Part shown: positions 45,452-54,826 of the stretch, piece by piece | Layout of the letters: each line of letters begins with the position of its first letter | Numbering within the stretch: position 1 is the first letter of the stretch | Origin: Carposina sasakii | Lineage: Eukaryota; Arthropoda; Insecta; Lepidoptera; Carposinidae | Reading direction: 5' to 3' | DNA length: 64,000 nucleotides | Assembly: GCA_014607495.2 (NCBI GenBank) | Contig: CP053163.1 | Coordinates: 7,358,716-7,422,715 of the forward strand | Program-made: the position numbers and the translations under genes | The notes under the pieces: model-generated | Databases searched by the model: none | The model's input: the letters and a program-made list of their open reading frames with translations, nothing else | Told to the model about the DNA's origin: nothing

Positions 45452-45588
45452 GCAGGATGATAAAGTAACGTTATAAGATTACGATTAATAAAGAATCCAG
45501 GATTTTTTCGATTTGCTCTAAAGCGAAAAACTCCTGGATTCTTTGTCAATCGTAACTTGAATCTATTAACTTTACTCTATAACTCTGC
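45452..45588. other. Long imperfect hairpin, 137 nt
   Basis: The centre is nearly perfect: AAAGAATCCAGGA and TCCTGGATTCTTT, with TTTTTCG/CGAAAAA around a 13-nt loop (about 45513-45525). Pairing extends outward with mismatches (GTTACGATT-like arms, AAAGTTA, GCAG/CTGC). It could be a pre-miRNA-like hairpin or a small palindromic MITE. I see no clear target duplication. Confidence 0.5.
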
Positions 45589-46744
45589 AAAGTATCAGCG
45601 ATAGAGGAATTAATGTTGAGTCTCCATACAAACGATTTCCTCGTTGATTGGACTAATATGTTATTACAATTAATGTGTAGTAAAGTGGGGGACTATTAAT
45701 TTCTTTCTTGGTTCTGCTCACAGTGAAGCATAATTCGTTTTACAGCCTATCTGAAGGATAAACTTAGTGCTGTAATTCTCTAAAACTTTATCAAGATAGA
45801 GACAGCATCTTTTTCCTTCAAATAGGTTGTCTGACCATTAAAAATTAGTCTTATATAAAATTATTTATTTCTTGAATTCTGCTGCATTTTCTAGTATTAA
45901 CTATCCAGATGTCGACCGCAACAGTATCGGATAACTTGCTGGATATGCTAAGTTTATTGCGTAACTAATTGCATTGAGCTTGCGTGTGCGCACTTATATG
46001 GAGCTGACTACTTGAGCCGACTAACAAGGAGAGGCTAATCGAATTAAAAAAGGTGTAATTACACCTGTTGATACGAGTATATAGGTATAGCATTAGAGTA
46101 TAAAGTCACACGCGCAAGTTCATTCATAATTTTCACGATGAAGCGCAAACTATGATGCGAACATCAAATCGTGTCTCTGCCCTTGTTTCCTATTGGAAGT
46201 TGGAACAAGCAGTTTAAAAGAGGCACGTCTATTAGCAACGGAATTTGTACTTATTTTAACAAGATGATCGATCGAAAATTGAGTTATTCGTTTGCCAACA
46301 GTTTTCTAACGTTCTCTTCTATTGTAAAAAAGGAGTGCCTAAAGTTAGACACGGTTTTAAAATGATATTTAATAGTCAAATGTTAAAATAATAATGTGTA
46401 TCCCACACCATATTAAAGTTCTCTTAAAAGGGCGTCTAGATCTTGGCTACAATTGGCCCGATGCAAGCCTCTCAAAGGACCGGGACTCTGTAGTCCCGAG
46501 AATTTCGAAAGAGATACAAATAATAATAATATTTATTTTAATCAATTATAGATCATATAAACATCATAAAATTAAATAGGTTAAAGCAAACTTAAATAAT
46601 GTTATAATATTACGTAATACCACTGTATGTACTTTATTTTTCGCTGGGTTTTACCATAAGTAGGCAGCTCCGCGTAGAAAACATATACCTACATAGATAG
46701 AGTCTAACTAAACTTGGAATAGACTAACAAAGACAACATTTCAT

Positions 46745-46860
46745 TCATTTCATTTGATTATTGTATGCAGTGACACAGATGGTGTAGTCATACATATAGT
46801 AGCTGGCGCCCTCGCCCAGGGGAGCTGTTTGATGAAACACACTCCACTATAATATTATCT
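46745..46860. mobile_element. Fragment related to the nested hAT MITE
   Basis: TTGTATGCAGTGACACAGAT, GTAGTCATACATATAGTAGC and TGATGAAACACAC align with the centre of 37228-37546 (GTATGCAGTGATATAAAAAA, CATACACATAGTAATTAGCG, TATGAAACAGAC). Terminal repeats are lost. Confidence 0.55.
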
Positions 46861-47424
46861 GTGAATGATGTAGCACACTTATAATTGGCACATACATCAG
46901 ATTTTTAGTTTAAGTGTAATTATTGTTGCTTTTAATGTATGTTCTGTAAGTGTGTCTAAACAAATAAATAAAAATAAATTCCTGGTAATTTGAGGATCTT
47001 CATACTCGTAGGCTACGATTACGAGTATGTCCTTTTTTCAAAAAAATTAAAATGCATTTTGTGGCTTGTCTAAACTACCTATACACTAGTTTTAATTTAA
47101 CAGATATCCATAGATTCTGCTGTCAGATGTCTAGTTTAACGATCTTTTAACTTTAGACTTGGTTTAGTAGTAAGGTCTACGTGGACGAAGTTGCGGACCT
47201 TCGCTAGTTAACAAATATAGCGATAACAGGTTAGGGCTGGGCTAATAACCGACAGAATACGAGTTCTATTTCCGGATTCTGCGGTTTATTTTTATTTCCA
47301 TGAAACCACTCGTGTAAGGGCTTAGGTACTTCTTGTGGGTACTATATTGATATAAATCTATGGTTATATTCTTAGGAAAAGAAGAAGTGCATGATCACGA
47401 AGGAGATAGTATAGCCACATTAAC

Positions 47425-47575
47425 TACTGTATCTTCTTCCGTGCATGTCGTAATAGTCAAGTCAGGAACTTAGAGGCGTTCTCATAGGCAATGAGCTAGC
47501 AACTTTTTCCTGATCTTTGCTAAATGTGACTACAGGATCTCCTTTGTGAACATGCAGTTCTGGCTACGCCATTTT
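47425..47575 (+). mobile_element. SINE-like retroposon copy 11
   Basis: TTCTTCCGTGCATGTCGTAA, GGCAATGAGCTAGCAACTTT and AGTTCTGGCTACGCCATTTT in family order. Confidence 0.7.
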
Positions 47576-49494
47576 GAGTTAGAGTAGAGTTACATATTAG
47601 AATATCTACCATCCTAGGCCTTAACGTTACCTCAGCACAAGATCTCCGTAAAAATACTTTCTCAAACTCGTTACAGGCCGGCCTCGCTCGGACCATTCAT
47701 AAACTGTAATTATTATTTACTCAATGAAACCACAGGAAATGGTTTCTCGCGGGCCAAGTCAAATTGCACTACGGCTTGGCTGACGTCAGCTTGGTTAGGA
47801 CAATCGGCCACTGGAAGAGGAACTATTATTAACGTCAATTTTAAAAATATCCGTATTATAAACTAATTCTTCTGACAACTTATAACTCATAAATTCAGTA
47901 CATTAACAAGACGCTTTTGTAGTCTAACTAGACACACGTGGCTTAAACACTTTTTATCAAACTACTCTTTGTCCCACTGCTGGGCATAGACACCCTGATT
48001 TGAGCTCACACTTTTCTTATTCCCGCTATACCCACACTGGTTGAAACTTATCCAGATCATTCCATCTTCTTTCCCTACGTTAGTTTAACTTAGTTTAGTT
48101 AGTCATAATAAAGATTCTTCCCTCTCGCAATTTACTTCAAATACACACAGGAATCTTACACATTGTATGTGGAGGGTCGCCTTTAGGAGGCTGTTATTTG
48201 GAGAGATGTGGGCTTGTACGTAAGTGTGTACAATAGCGGACGATATTTGGCGTCATTAAAACTTAAGGTGTGCTCACATTTTCCAGCAAAAGGGTTTAAG
48301 GAGATTTTATAATTCAACTTAATACCTCACCTTTATTAAGACAATTTGGGTATACCAATAATTACGAGTAATTTAATTTTTACATCTAAGCTATTTTATT
48401 TATAAATATCATAAGTTACCTGCTACCTATATCTTTAATATTATGATATGACTTTCAGATGATGAGTAGATCTGCTTATATTTACTAGCTTACTTTAAAT
48501 TCAGTCTTTCCGTTATCATTCCGCACTTGACAATTTACATACATGCCTTCATGCTTTTCTTATAAATTACAAAAAAGGACGTATTTTGACTAAAAGTAAG
48601 GTTAAATTGAGTCTACATAAAAAAATATGCAAATGAATAATCATTCGAACTTAAGTTCATAAATAATAAAAGCCATCCAATGTAGCCATGCCCTTAACAT
48701 TCCACCATTCTCCGGAGCGATAATCTAAACCGTTTGTTTTTATCGGTTACCTCAGAAACGTGCCTAAATTTTCAACCGACGACGGCGACCATTCTAGCAA
48801 TTACATTTGTGGTTATTTCCCGTTTCGAATTGATATGTTTATTCGTTAACATTCGTTAGCTTACTTAACTTGAAGTTCAAATATGTAGAAATATAAGAAG
48901 AGTGGTCGGAGACGTAAGTCAAACCGGATGCAGCGTCGCCGGAAGCCCCCCCTTTCATCTCAAAATGGCCGCGACCAATCCGTCAAGAAGCAAGGAATTT
49001 TTCTACGCCACTGACCACTAAATATTTGCCCCGGTGGTGATATCACGAAGCGAACTTTTTTGGGGCTCTAATTTTTTCGCTTCCTTCCGCCGCGCGCTCG
49101 GACGAGTTGGTTGCAGTTTTTCTCAATAAAATGCCTACCTTTTTGTTCTTTATATACTACTGCTAAGGAAATTCTTGTCACAACTCGTTGCATAGAAATC
49201 GTGAAAAATTTTAAACTCATTGAGTCGCCCTCGGGATTATTTTGTTTAATATATGATGTTTAAGATATGAACTACGTTACGTTACGACGTAGGATTAGGT
49301 AAGCAATAAAAAAAACATTTTGTGCTGCATATAAAAAGTATCAAAAATACTGTAGGACCTTAACTGTTTCCTTTTACAAAAGCGATTCGCGATTTCGCGT
49401 TGTTTGTCATACTCTCTAATCTAAGCAACCTAAGATTTTCTGTTCCTATACTTATTAAAAATTGCAGATTTTTCAACAAAAACGCATTCCAATT

Positions 49495-49625
49495 AATCAA
49501 AACCACTTTGAATGGCATTAGTTAGTCAAAACTACTTTTAACCATTGGGTAAAACTACATAAATGTGATTTCAGTCAAAAGTAGTATTGTCGAAAGCATT
49601 TGGTTAAAACCACTTTTGACTGATT
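49495..49625. repeat. Array of AGTCAAAACTAC-type inverted words
   Basis: AATCAAAACCACTTTG, AGTCAAAACTACTTTTAACC, AGTCAAAAGTAGT and GTTAAAACCACTTTTGACT alternate in both orientations, forming an imperfect fold-back of about 130 bp. Likely a decayed MITE just upstream of the EFL1 exon. Confidence 0.55.
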
Positions 49626-49641
49626 TAGAGTTTTGGCTGCG

Positions 49642-49734
49642 ACATATGCATCGCCTCTTTACAAGAATAACGTGACATCTCAAAAATTTGCAGTTTATAA
49701 AATATGACGTTGTCCATGCAAAGAGGTGACATGT
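49642..49734. mobile_element. Short palindromic MITE, copy 1
   Basis: 93 bp with inverted ends around GCATCGCCTCTTTACAAGAA and AAGAGGTGACATGT. It matches 53713-53796 along its whole length, including TTTATAAAATATGACG. Confidence 0.7.
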
Positions 49735-49796
49735 ATTTATGTATAAAATATTACATATTAGAAACTATATAGCCTAACCAAACGCCTCTATTTCAG

Positions 49797-49981
49797 GAAA
49801 ACTATACGCCGCGCTCGGCCGTCGCAGCGGTCGCGTGGTCGGGTCAGACCTGCAGAGCGGCTCCGCCTCATTCCGGGTGGAGGCTCTGCTGCCGGTCGCC
49901 GAGAGCTTCAAGTTCGCGCTGGAGTTGAGGACTCACACCTCGGGGCTCGCTGCGCCGCAACTCATGTTCAGCCATTGGGAG
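49797..49981 (+). CDS. EFL1: EFL1 exon encoding the domain V core
   Basis: Acceptor TATTTCAG at 49789-49796, donor GTAAGT at 49982. It needs one base (G) from the missing upstream exon to complete the first Gly codon of GKLYA, and ends phase 0 after FSHWE. GC content is well above the flanks. Confidence 0.88.
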
Positions 49982-52427
49982 GTAAGTTGCGCTATTTAGT
50001 ATTTCAAATATGGACAGTAAGGTAGAGTGTAATTCGCCGAATATTTACTTTGATCGATGTCGCCAGTTTCTCCGTCCGTGACTATAGTAATTTTAAAAAA
50101 TAACATGTTCTGCTGAAACGAGGCTTCACTAGAATACTCGTACATCAGCCGCATCTCCCTCCGTGCACGTCGTGAGAGTCGACTAAGGAACTCGGGCATT
50201 CCCTAAGGCGATATGCTAGCAAGTTGTCACTCTGATCATTTACATCTGTCTCCGCGGTGCTTAACGTGGCTATAAAATCTCCTTTATGGCCCAGTTCTGG
50301 CTACTATACTCTTTAACGCACCATTAGTTAATTAATAAACTTTTTTAGCAGGCAGCATACATACATAGCTATTTATTCGATGACAATTATCAGGGGTTAT
50401 AAAAAAAACTTTATCATTTAGGAGACACTTTTTAATCTACATAATTAAAATAAAGTGTGGGTAGTTTAGACCTAACAAAAATATTTGTGACTACTTGCTA
50501 TCTACCTTCATTCATTTATATTTCGACATTCGTGATGTAGTCTCGGAGATATCAAGATTCATAAGTGTTTTTTTAATCATTTAATATAGTAAATAGAATT
50601 AGACACATTGTCTAAAGAAGGTGAAAGTGATTAGTGTGCGACATTCTACACTAGTCTTTTTCTAGACCTTTTCCCATTTACTTGGGGTCGGCCTTCCTTG
50701 TTCGCATTTTCCATCTTGCACGATTTTGTGCTACGTTTTTTTGCAAATGAGCTTCTTTTAGGTCTTTTTCAACCGTCGTCAACCAATTCAATTCTACACC
50801 AGTGAAATAAAATAATATTCTAGGCGCTAATACAATATTCTACATTCAGGTAATCGACATAGATCCGTTTTGGCGTCCCCGTACAGAAGAAGAGTACCTT
50901 CACTGGGGAGAAAAGTGGGATGGAGTCAACAGAGCTAAAGGGTATGTATAATCAACTTTTCTATCTTGTTTAGCTGTAAACATACTGATAATCGAGTCAA
51001 CAGAAATCTAGGGCTGTTTATAAGTGGAAAAAATAACTTAGAAATCAATCGTCACCATCATCAGCCACTGCTGGACGTAGGCTTCCCGCAGGGCACGCCA
51101 CAAGGCTGTGCACTATCATGGGGGTTTTTGCCCATAGTCACCACGCCGGGCAGGTGGGTTGGTGACCGCAGTTTGTATTTTGGACAATGTTGTCAACACG
51201 AGAGGCGCTTCTGTACGATACCCACGGGTGCAAATGGGGTGGTACGAATGCTACTCTGCCGGCACCACGCGGCTAAAAATCAATAGTTGTACTTACCTAT
51301 AATTAAAATTGAGTTCATTTATGAAAAGTGCAGCTAACCTCGCTTATACAATTGTTCAATCGCATTCCTGAACACGCCAAACTTAGATTCCCTGTCCTTC
51401 TTATACAACCTACAAACTAGCTTTTTTTAAACTTGTAGTTAAAAAACAAACTGAAGAATTCAAAGTTTATAGTAGAAAGCCCAACCAAATTCCTACTAAT
51501 TACTAGTTCAATCCAATTTTTAATGAAAGGATGAAAATGTTGTGTATGTTTGTGAATACATGTCTAAATAAAACCTTCCTAATGATTTCACATAGAACAT
51601 ATAAACTTTATTTCAATTGTATTGTGCTATATATATTTTAAAAGGTATTGTGCTAATTATGAAATCTTGACTGCCTTCGTCCGCGTGAACTTTATAGCCT
51701 TTGTTATTCCGATTATACTACGTAGTACGTAGGTAGGTAAATGTCGAATTTCCATTAATATTCGTTCCACAAATAAAAAATATACTTACATGCAGTGCAA
51801 CAAAGTAAATAATAAGCGTCGACTCGCTTCGCCTGTCTAATTTGCTTTTCTTAGAAATGACATTGCTATTTATTCGTTTGTGATAAAATGGAAATATAAG
51901 GAGTGTTTAAGACTAAATTCCTTTTTGCATTGGCTTTGTAATGTTTGTACCTACGATTGTTTCTAATATTTTGCAATACCCATCATTTATCTTGTACAAC
52001 TGTATTTGTACCTAATTATACATACATACATACACATGATAGGTACACATGGCTGTGTTCCTAGAAAGCGGCAGCCAGAACTGCAGGATCACGATGGAGA
52101 TCTTTTACCATAGTGTGGCCGAGTGTAAATGATCAGCAACCAGTTGCTAGCTCATCGCCTGAGAGAACTCTTCTAGGTTCCTTTGTTTTTGTAATGTGAC
52201 ATTACTAATGTCATCATCAGCCTATTGCAGTCCACTACTGGACGTAGGCAACCCCCAGGGCACGCCAGAAGAATGCCATGGGGGTATTTGCCCATTTTGT
52301 AATGTACTTATATGATATTTTTTTACTCAGGTACATAGATTCAGTGCGAGCTCGCAAAGGCCTCTCAACCGACAAGCAGCTAGTTGAACACGCTGAAAAG
52401 CAGAGGACCTTATCCAAGAAAAAATAG
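49797..52427 (+). CDS. EFL1: EFL1 (elongation factor-like GTPase 1), C-terminal exons
   Basis: Three exons (49797-49981, 50850-50941, 52331-52427) splice in phase into about 123 residues: GKLYAALGRRSGRVVGSDLQ and LPVAESFKFALELR with GLAAPQLMFSHWE (exon 1), VIDIDPFWRPRTEEEYLHWG (exon 2), and YIDSVRARKGLSTDKQLVEH then AEKQRTLSKKK (exon 3). This is the EF-2-like domain V and C-terminal tail of EFL1, the cytoplasmic GTPase that with SBDS evicts eIF6 from pre-60S ribosomal subunits. Splice sites are canonical and no codon is broken. The G domain and domains II-IV are not found. They may lie upstream beyond a long intron, possibly outside the window with argos nested inside, or this may be a partial duplicate. 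Confidence 0.88.
50113..50310 (+). mobile_element. SINE-like retroposon copy 12 in EFL1 intron
   Basis: GCTTCACTAGAATACTCGTA, CATCAGCCGCATCTCCCTCC, GAGTCGACTAAGGAACTCGG and CCCAGTTCTGGCTACTATA. Nearly full length. Confidence 0.7.
50645..50700 (-). mobile_element. RTE LINE tail, antisense, in EFL1 intron
   Basis: CCCATTTACTTGGGGTCGGC is the reverse complement of the RTE 3' tail (GCCGACCCCAAATAAATGGG). The adjoining sequence to 50810 may belong to it but is not recognisable. Confidence 0.5.
50850..50941 (+). CDS. EFL1: EFL1 penultimate exon
   Basis: Acceptor ACATTCAG, donor GTATGT at 50942. Encodes VIDIDPFWRPRTEEEYLHWG and EKWDGVNRAK plus two bases of a split Gly codon. DPFW and TEEEYLH are EFL1-specific motifs. 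Confidence 0.9.
51056..51276 (-). mobile_element. LINE/SINE 3' end, antisense, in EFL1 intron
   Basis: CATCATCAGCCACTGCTGGA, CGTAGGCTTCCCGCAGGGCA, GTTGGTGACCGCAGTTTGTA and TACTCTGCCGGCACCACG are colinear with 31842-32105. Confidence 0.7.
52045..52180 (-). mobile_element. SINE-like retroposon copy 13 in EFL1 intron
   Basis: CATGGCTGTGTTCCTAGAAA, CAGCCAGAACTGCAGGATCA and CTCATCGCCTGAGAGAACTC in reverse family order. Preceded by (ACAT)n, the reverse of a (TATG)n tail. Confidence 0.7.
52208..52300 (-). mobile_element. LINE/SINE 3' end, antisense, before last EFL1 exon
   Basis: TGTCATCATCAGCCTATTGC, AGTCCACTACTGGACGTAGG and CAGGGCACGCCAGAAGAATG. It ends about 30 bp before the acceptor of the last EFL1 exon, so it supplies near-splice-site intron sequence. 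Confidence 0.7.
52331..52427 (+). CDS. EFL1: EFL1 last coding exon
   Basis: Acceptor TTTACTCAG (ending 52330). The first G completes the split Gly codon, then YIDSVRARKGL...LVEHAEKQRTL and a basic SKKK end before TAG at 52425-52427. VEHAEKQRTLSK is the conserved EFL1 C-terminus. Confidence 0.9.
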
Positions 52428-52450
52428 ATGTTACCTTACAATACCCATAC

Positions 52451-52722
52451 CATAGAGGAATAAGATGTCATAGAGTGCTAATGTCATACTAACTGTTTCG
52501 ATGCACCATTATACTTTTCGGTGCCTCACAATTCCAATCCTTGACACTTAGATTCTATTAGTGTAATGTGTAGTAATGTACTACATTACTAATGTATTGT
52601 AACGTATAGTAATGCAATCTAAATGTCAAGGACTGGAATTGTGAGGCACCGAAAAGTCTAATGGTGCATCGAAACTGTTAGTATGACATTAGCACTTTAT
52701 TTCTACATTTTATTCCTCTATG
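52451..52722. mobile_element. 272-bp fold-back MITE with 7-bp duplication
   Basis: Starts CATAGAGGAATAA and ends with its reverse complement TTATTCCTCTATG, with arms of about 120 bp (GTGCTAATGTCATACTAAC, GATGCACCATTA, GGTGCCTCACAATTCCA in both). Flanked directly by CCCATAC at 52444-52450 and 52723-52729. It begins only 24 bp after the EFL1 stop codon, so EFL1 transcripts would carry a long hairpin. The superfamily is uncertain. Confidence 0.82.
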
Positions 52723-53411
52723 CCCATACTAAAATCTATCGATATTGGTCAGACGAATTTACCTCATCCACCCTTTCCTAACTATACAATAGGTTGTATC
52801 TTATACATATTTTATTTTACATATAATTCTCTAATAGGTATACCTACCTACTTAACGTGAATGAAAATATTTTTTACATGTTACGCTAGAGTTTAGTATG
52901 GAAAGGAGACATTTCTTAGAAAGTAATATGATATGAACTTAAAAACTGTTAAATTTATTGTTAAATTGTATTCATGATAGTTATCATATTGGCGCTCTGG
53001 GTGTGAGAAAATACAGTGAGATGATAAAGTCCTTTGAAAAGGCCCAAAAGCCTAAATTAATTAAAAAGGCTAAAGCCCCAGTCCACTTAATTTGACCTAT
53101 GTAATTTAAGATATTATGTTAAATGAAGTTAAAATTTATTGTCAATGTAAAAATGTAGGGTTAAGTAGAGTTCAGTTAAATGGTAATTTAAATTAATATT
53201 TAAATTTAAGTGTAAAATCGTCCCTATGTACCTATATTAAAATCAGATAGGTACATGATACATGTTTATATTAAAGTTATCGTCCTGTAATATACGTATC
53301 ATCATAATAGGCCAAAATTAGATTGTTATACTACATCTAAACAATATAACTTACACGTTAAAGTATTTTGTGTACCTGCCTACTTACATTGCATATTTTA
53401 AGTTCCACTCC

Positions 53412-53575
53412 TGCCCAAGTAGCATGACCTGCGAAACACGATATGATAAACCGATTTATCGACATTTAGCCTGTCAAAATACGATAAATATAGCCACCAT
53501 GTTCAATTTTGTATAGAGACGATACGATACCCACGATGCGTGGTAATGCTAGGGGGGCTGATCTACATAAATTAT
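53412..53575 (+). repeat. Shared repeat, copy 2 (partner at 43345)
   Basis: CAAGTAGCATGACCTGCGAA, ATGATAAACCGATTTATCGA, CAATTTTGTATAGAGACGAT and CCCACGATGCGTGGTAATGC parallel copy 1. Confidence 0.7.
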
Positions 53576-53712
53576 CATTAAATAATCTCTTGTTTGTCAT
53601 TTTGTATTAATAAAAAATATATATATCCCTTCTGGTTTGTTATGTGATTAGATGTAGTGACATGAAATGTTGGTAGGCAGGTACATTTTGTCACCATTAG
53701 TCATCATACAAT

Positions 53713-53796
53713 ACATCGCCTCTCTACAAGAACAACGTGACATCTCACAAAGTGGTTTATAAAATATGACGATGTTCTTGCTAAGAGGCGACATGT
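53713..53796. mobile_element. Short palindromic MITE, copy 2
   Basis: 84 bp: ACATCGCCTCTCTACAAGAA on the left and ACATGTCGCCTCTTAGCAAG as the reverse complement of the right end. Both arms continue through GAACA.CGT.A. Partner at 49642-49734. Confidence 0.72.
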
Positions 53797-53881
53797 TTGT
53801 TTTCAAGTTTTTTTTACCGTTAATTGCTTTTAGTATTCAAAATAAAGTAACAAATTTTGTTAATTTTATACCTATGTATTA

Positions 53882-54483
53882 TTCACTATGGGTGCGCCCA
53901 CCACCGGGCCCTACACCCTCCACTGACCCTCAGATCTGATAACTCATAACTGCGAAAACAGGCACTTGCACTAAATACAATCGCCACGAAAAACCAGACC
54001 CGAGCACCTAGCATGCAAGACAATACATTGCACTATTCCGAAATCAAAAACTAGATTAATAATCTACCTATACATATGTTTCGGCAACAACCGTGGCATC
54101 CTCAGGATTATAGAAATTAGTTAATTAGTAAACCACTAATTATTATGAAACTCTATAACACAACACATTACCTACACAGAATTAACCACCCTCTACTAAG
54201 TATTAAAAAATATATAAATAATTACCCACCATTATTTTTATTTAAAATAAAATATACTATTTGTGCACACAAACCAAATAGTATTGGGTGAATTAGTTAA
54301 ATTTTAATGAAAAAATTCACCAAAATATTGATAAATTAGTAAAGGAAAACAAGGATGTATGCAACAACATATTCCATTGCTAACAAAAGCAAAAATTGTT
54401 ATTGACATTGACAAGCCATTACATACTTAGGTTAGGTTGAATGTTTGAACTTCCGAATTGTAACGCCTAATACAATTTCACCC
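53882..54483 (-). mobile_element. Internally deleted PLE insertion, 602 bp
   Basis: Bounded by an 8-bp duplication ATGTATTA (53874-53881, 54484-54491). On the minus strand it starts with the PLE leader (54483-54440), continues through a short CCTAACCTAAG junction, and then joins the 3' part of the element from the end of the endonuclease region (GTAATGGCTTGTCAATG) through the 3' UTR and degenerate ribozyme to the terminus ...CCATAGTGAA at 53882. RT and endonuclease are absent. This shows the leader and the 3' terminus are the true element ends. Confidence 0.85.
54059..54111 (-). ncRNA. Degenerate hammerhead ribozyme
   Basis: Same position and core as the ribozymes at 320-366 and 3177-3223, with stem I ATAATC/GATTAT and CTGAGGA intact. 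A 6-nt insertion lies between stem III and stem I, and stem II reads GCCA...TTGCC instead of TTGGC, breaking a pair. Cleavage is doubtful. Confidence 0.65.
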
Positions 54484-54826
54484 ATGTATTACTTTATGGG
54501 CTATCACCACTTATCACATTAAAATAACGCAGTTAGGTAAAGCTTAACGTGGCCAGTTGTATACTGATCCATGACATTCCTTAACTTTCTGTTGCGATTT
54601 TATTGCGTTTTTATAATTTAAATAATCGTGGAATGATATTGGAATATTATTTCAATAAGAAGAATTTATTGAGGATATAATGTTAATGATATCGGCAGTA
54701 TAGACATAGTTTTATTTTCCTTTCCTTAAAAAAAGAGACAATGGCTATTTGGACCTTAGATTTGGACATAGTTTCCTTGCAAAAAAAAATAATAATTTGA
54801 CACCGACGTATAAAAATGCAGATTGC

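Larger units (their letters stand above)
29049..49796. other. Intergenic / EFL1-upstream stretch
   Basis: No further host exon recognised between argos and the EFL1 end. Repeats listed separately take up part of it. Moderately GC-rich patches at 30420-30700, 40850-41110, 43000-43130, 43800-44000 and 48900-49110 have short open frames without family resemblance. Other gaps are AT-rich with nothing I can name. Confidence 0.5.
52428..53881. other. EFL1 3' flank / probable 3' UTR
   Basis: Holds the 272-bp palindromic MITE, the second copy of the 43 kb repeat and a short MITE. Poly(A)-type hexamers occur (ATTAAA near 53234 and 53268, AATAAA near 53610), but none is clearly the EFL1 end. No other coding sequence seen. 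Confidence 0.45.

Noticed and set aside
48900..49110. GC-rich patch with AAAATGGCCGCGACC, a possible gene start
   Set aside because: The frame from this ATG stops after 17 codons and no promoter element is convincing.
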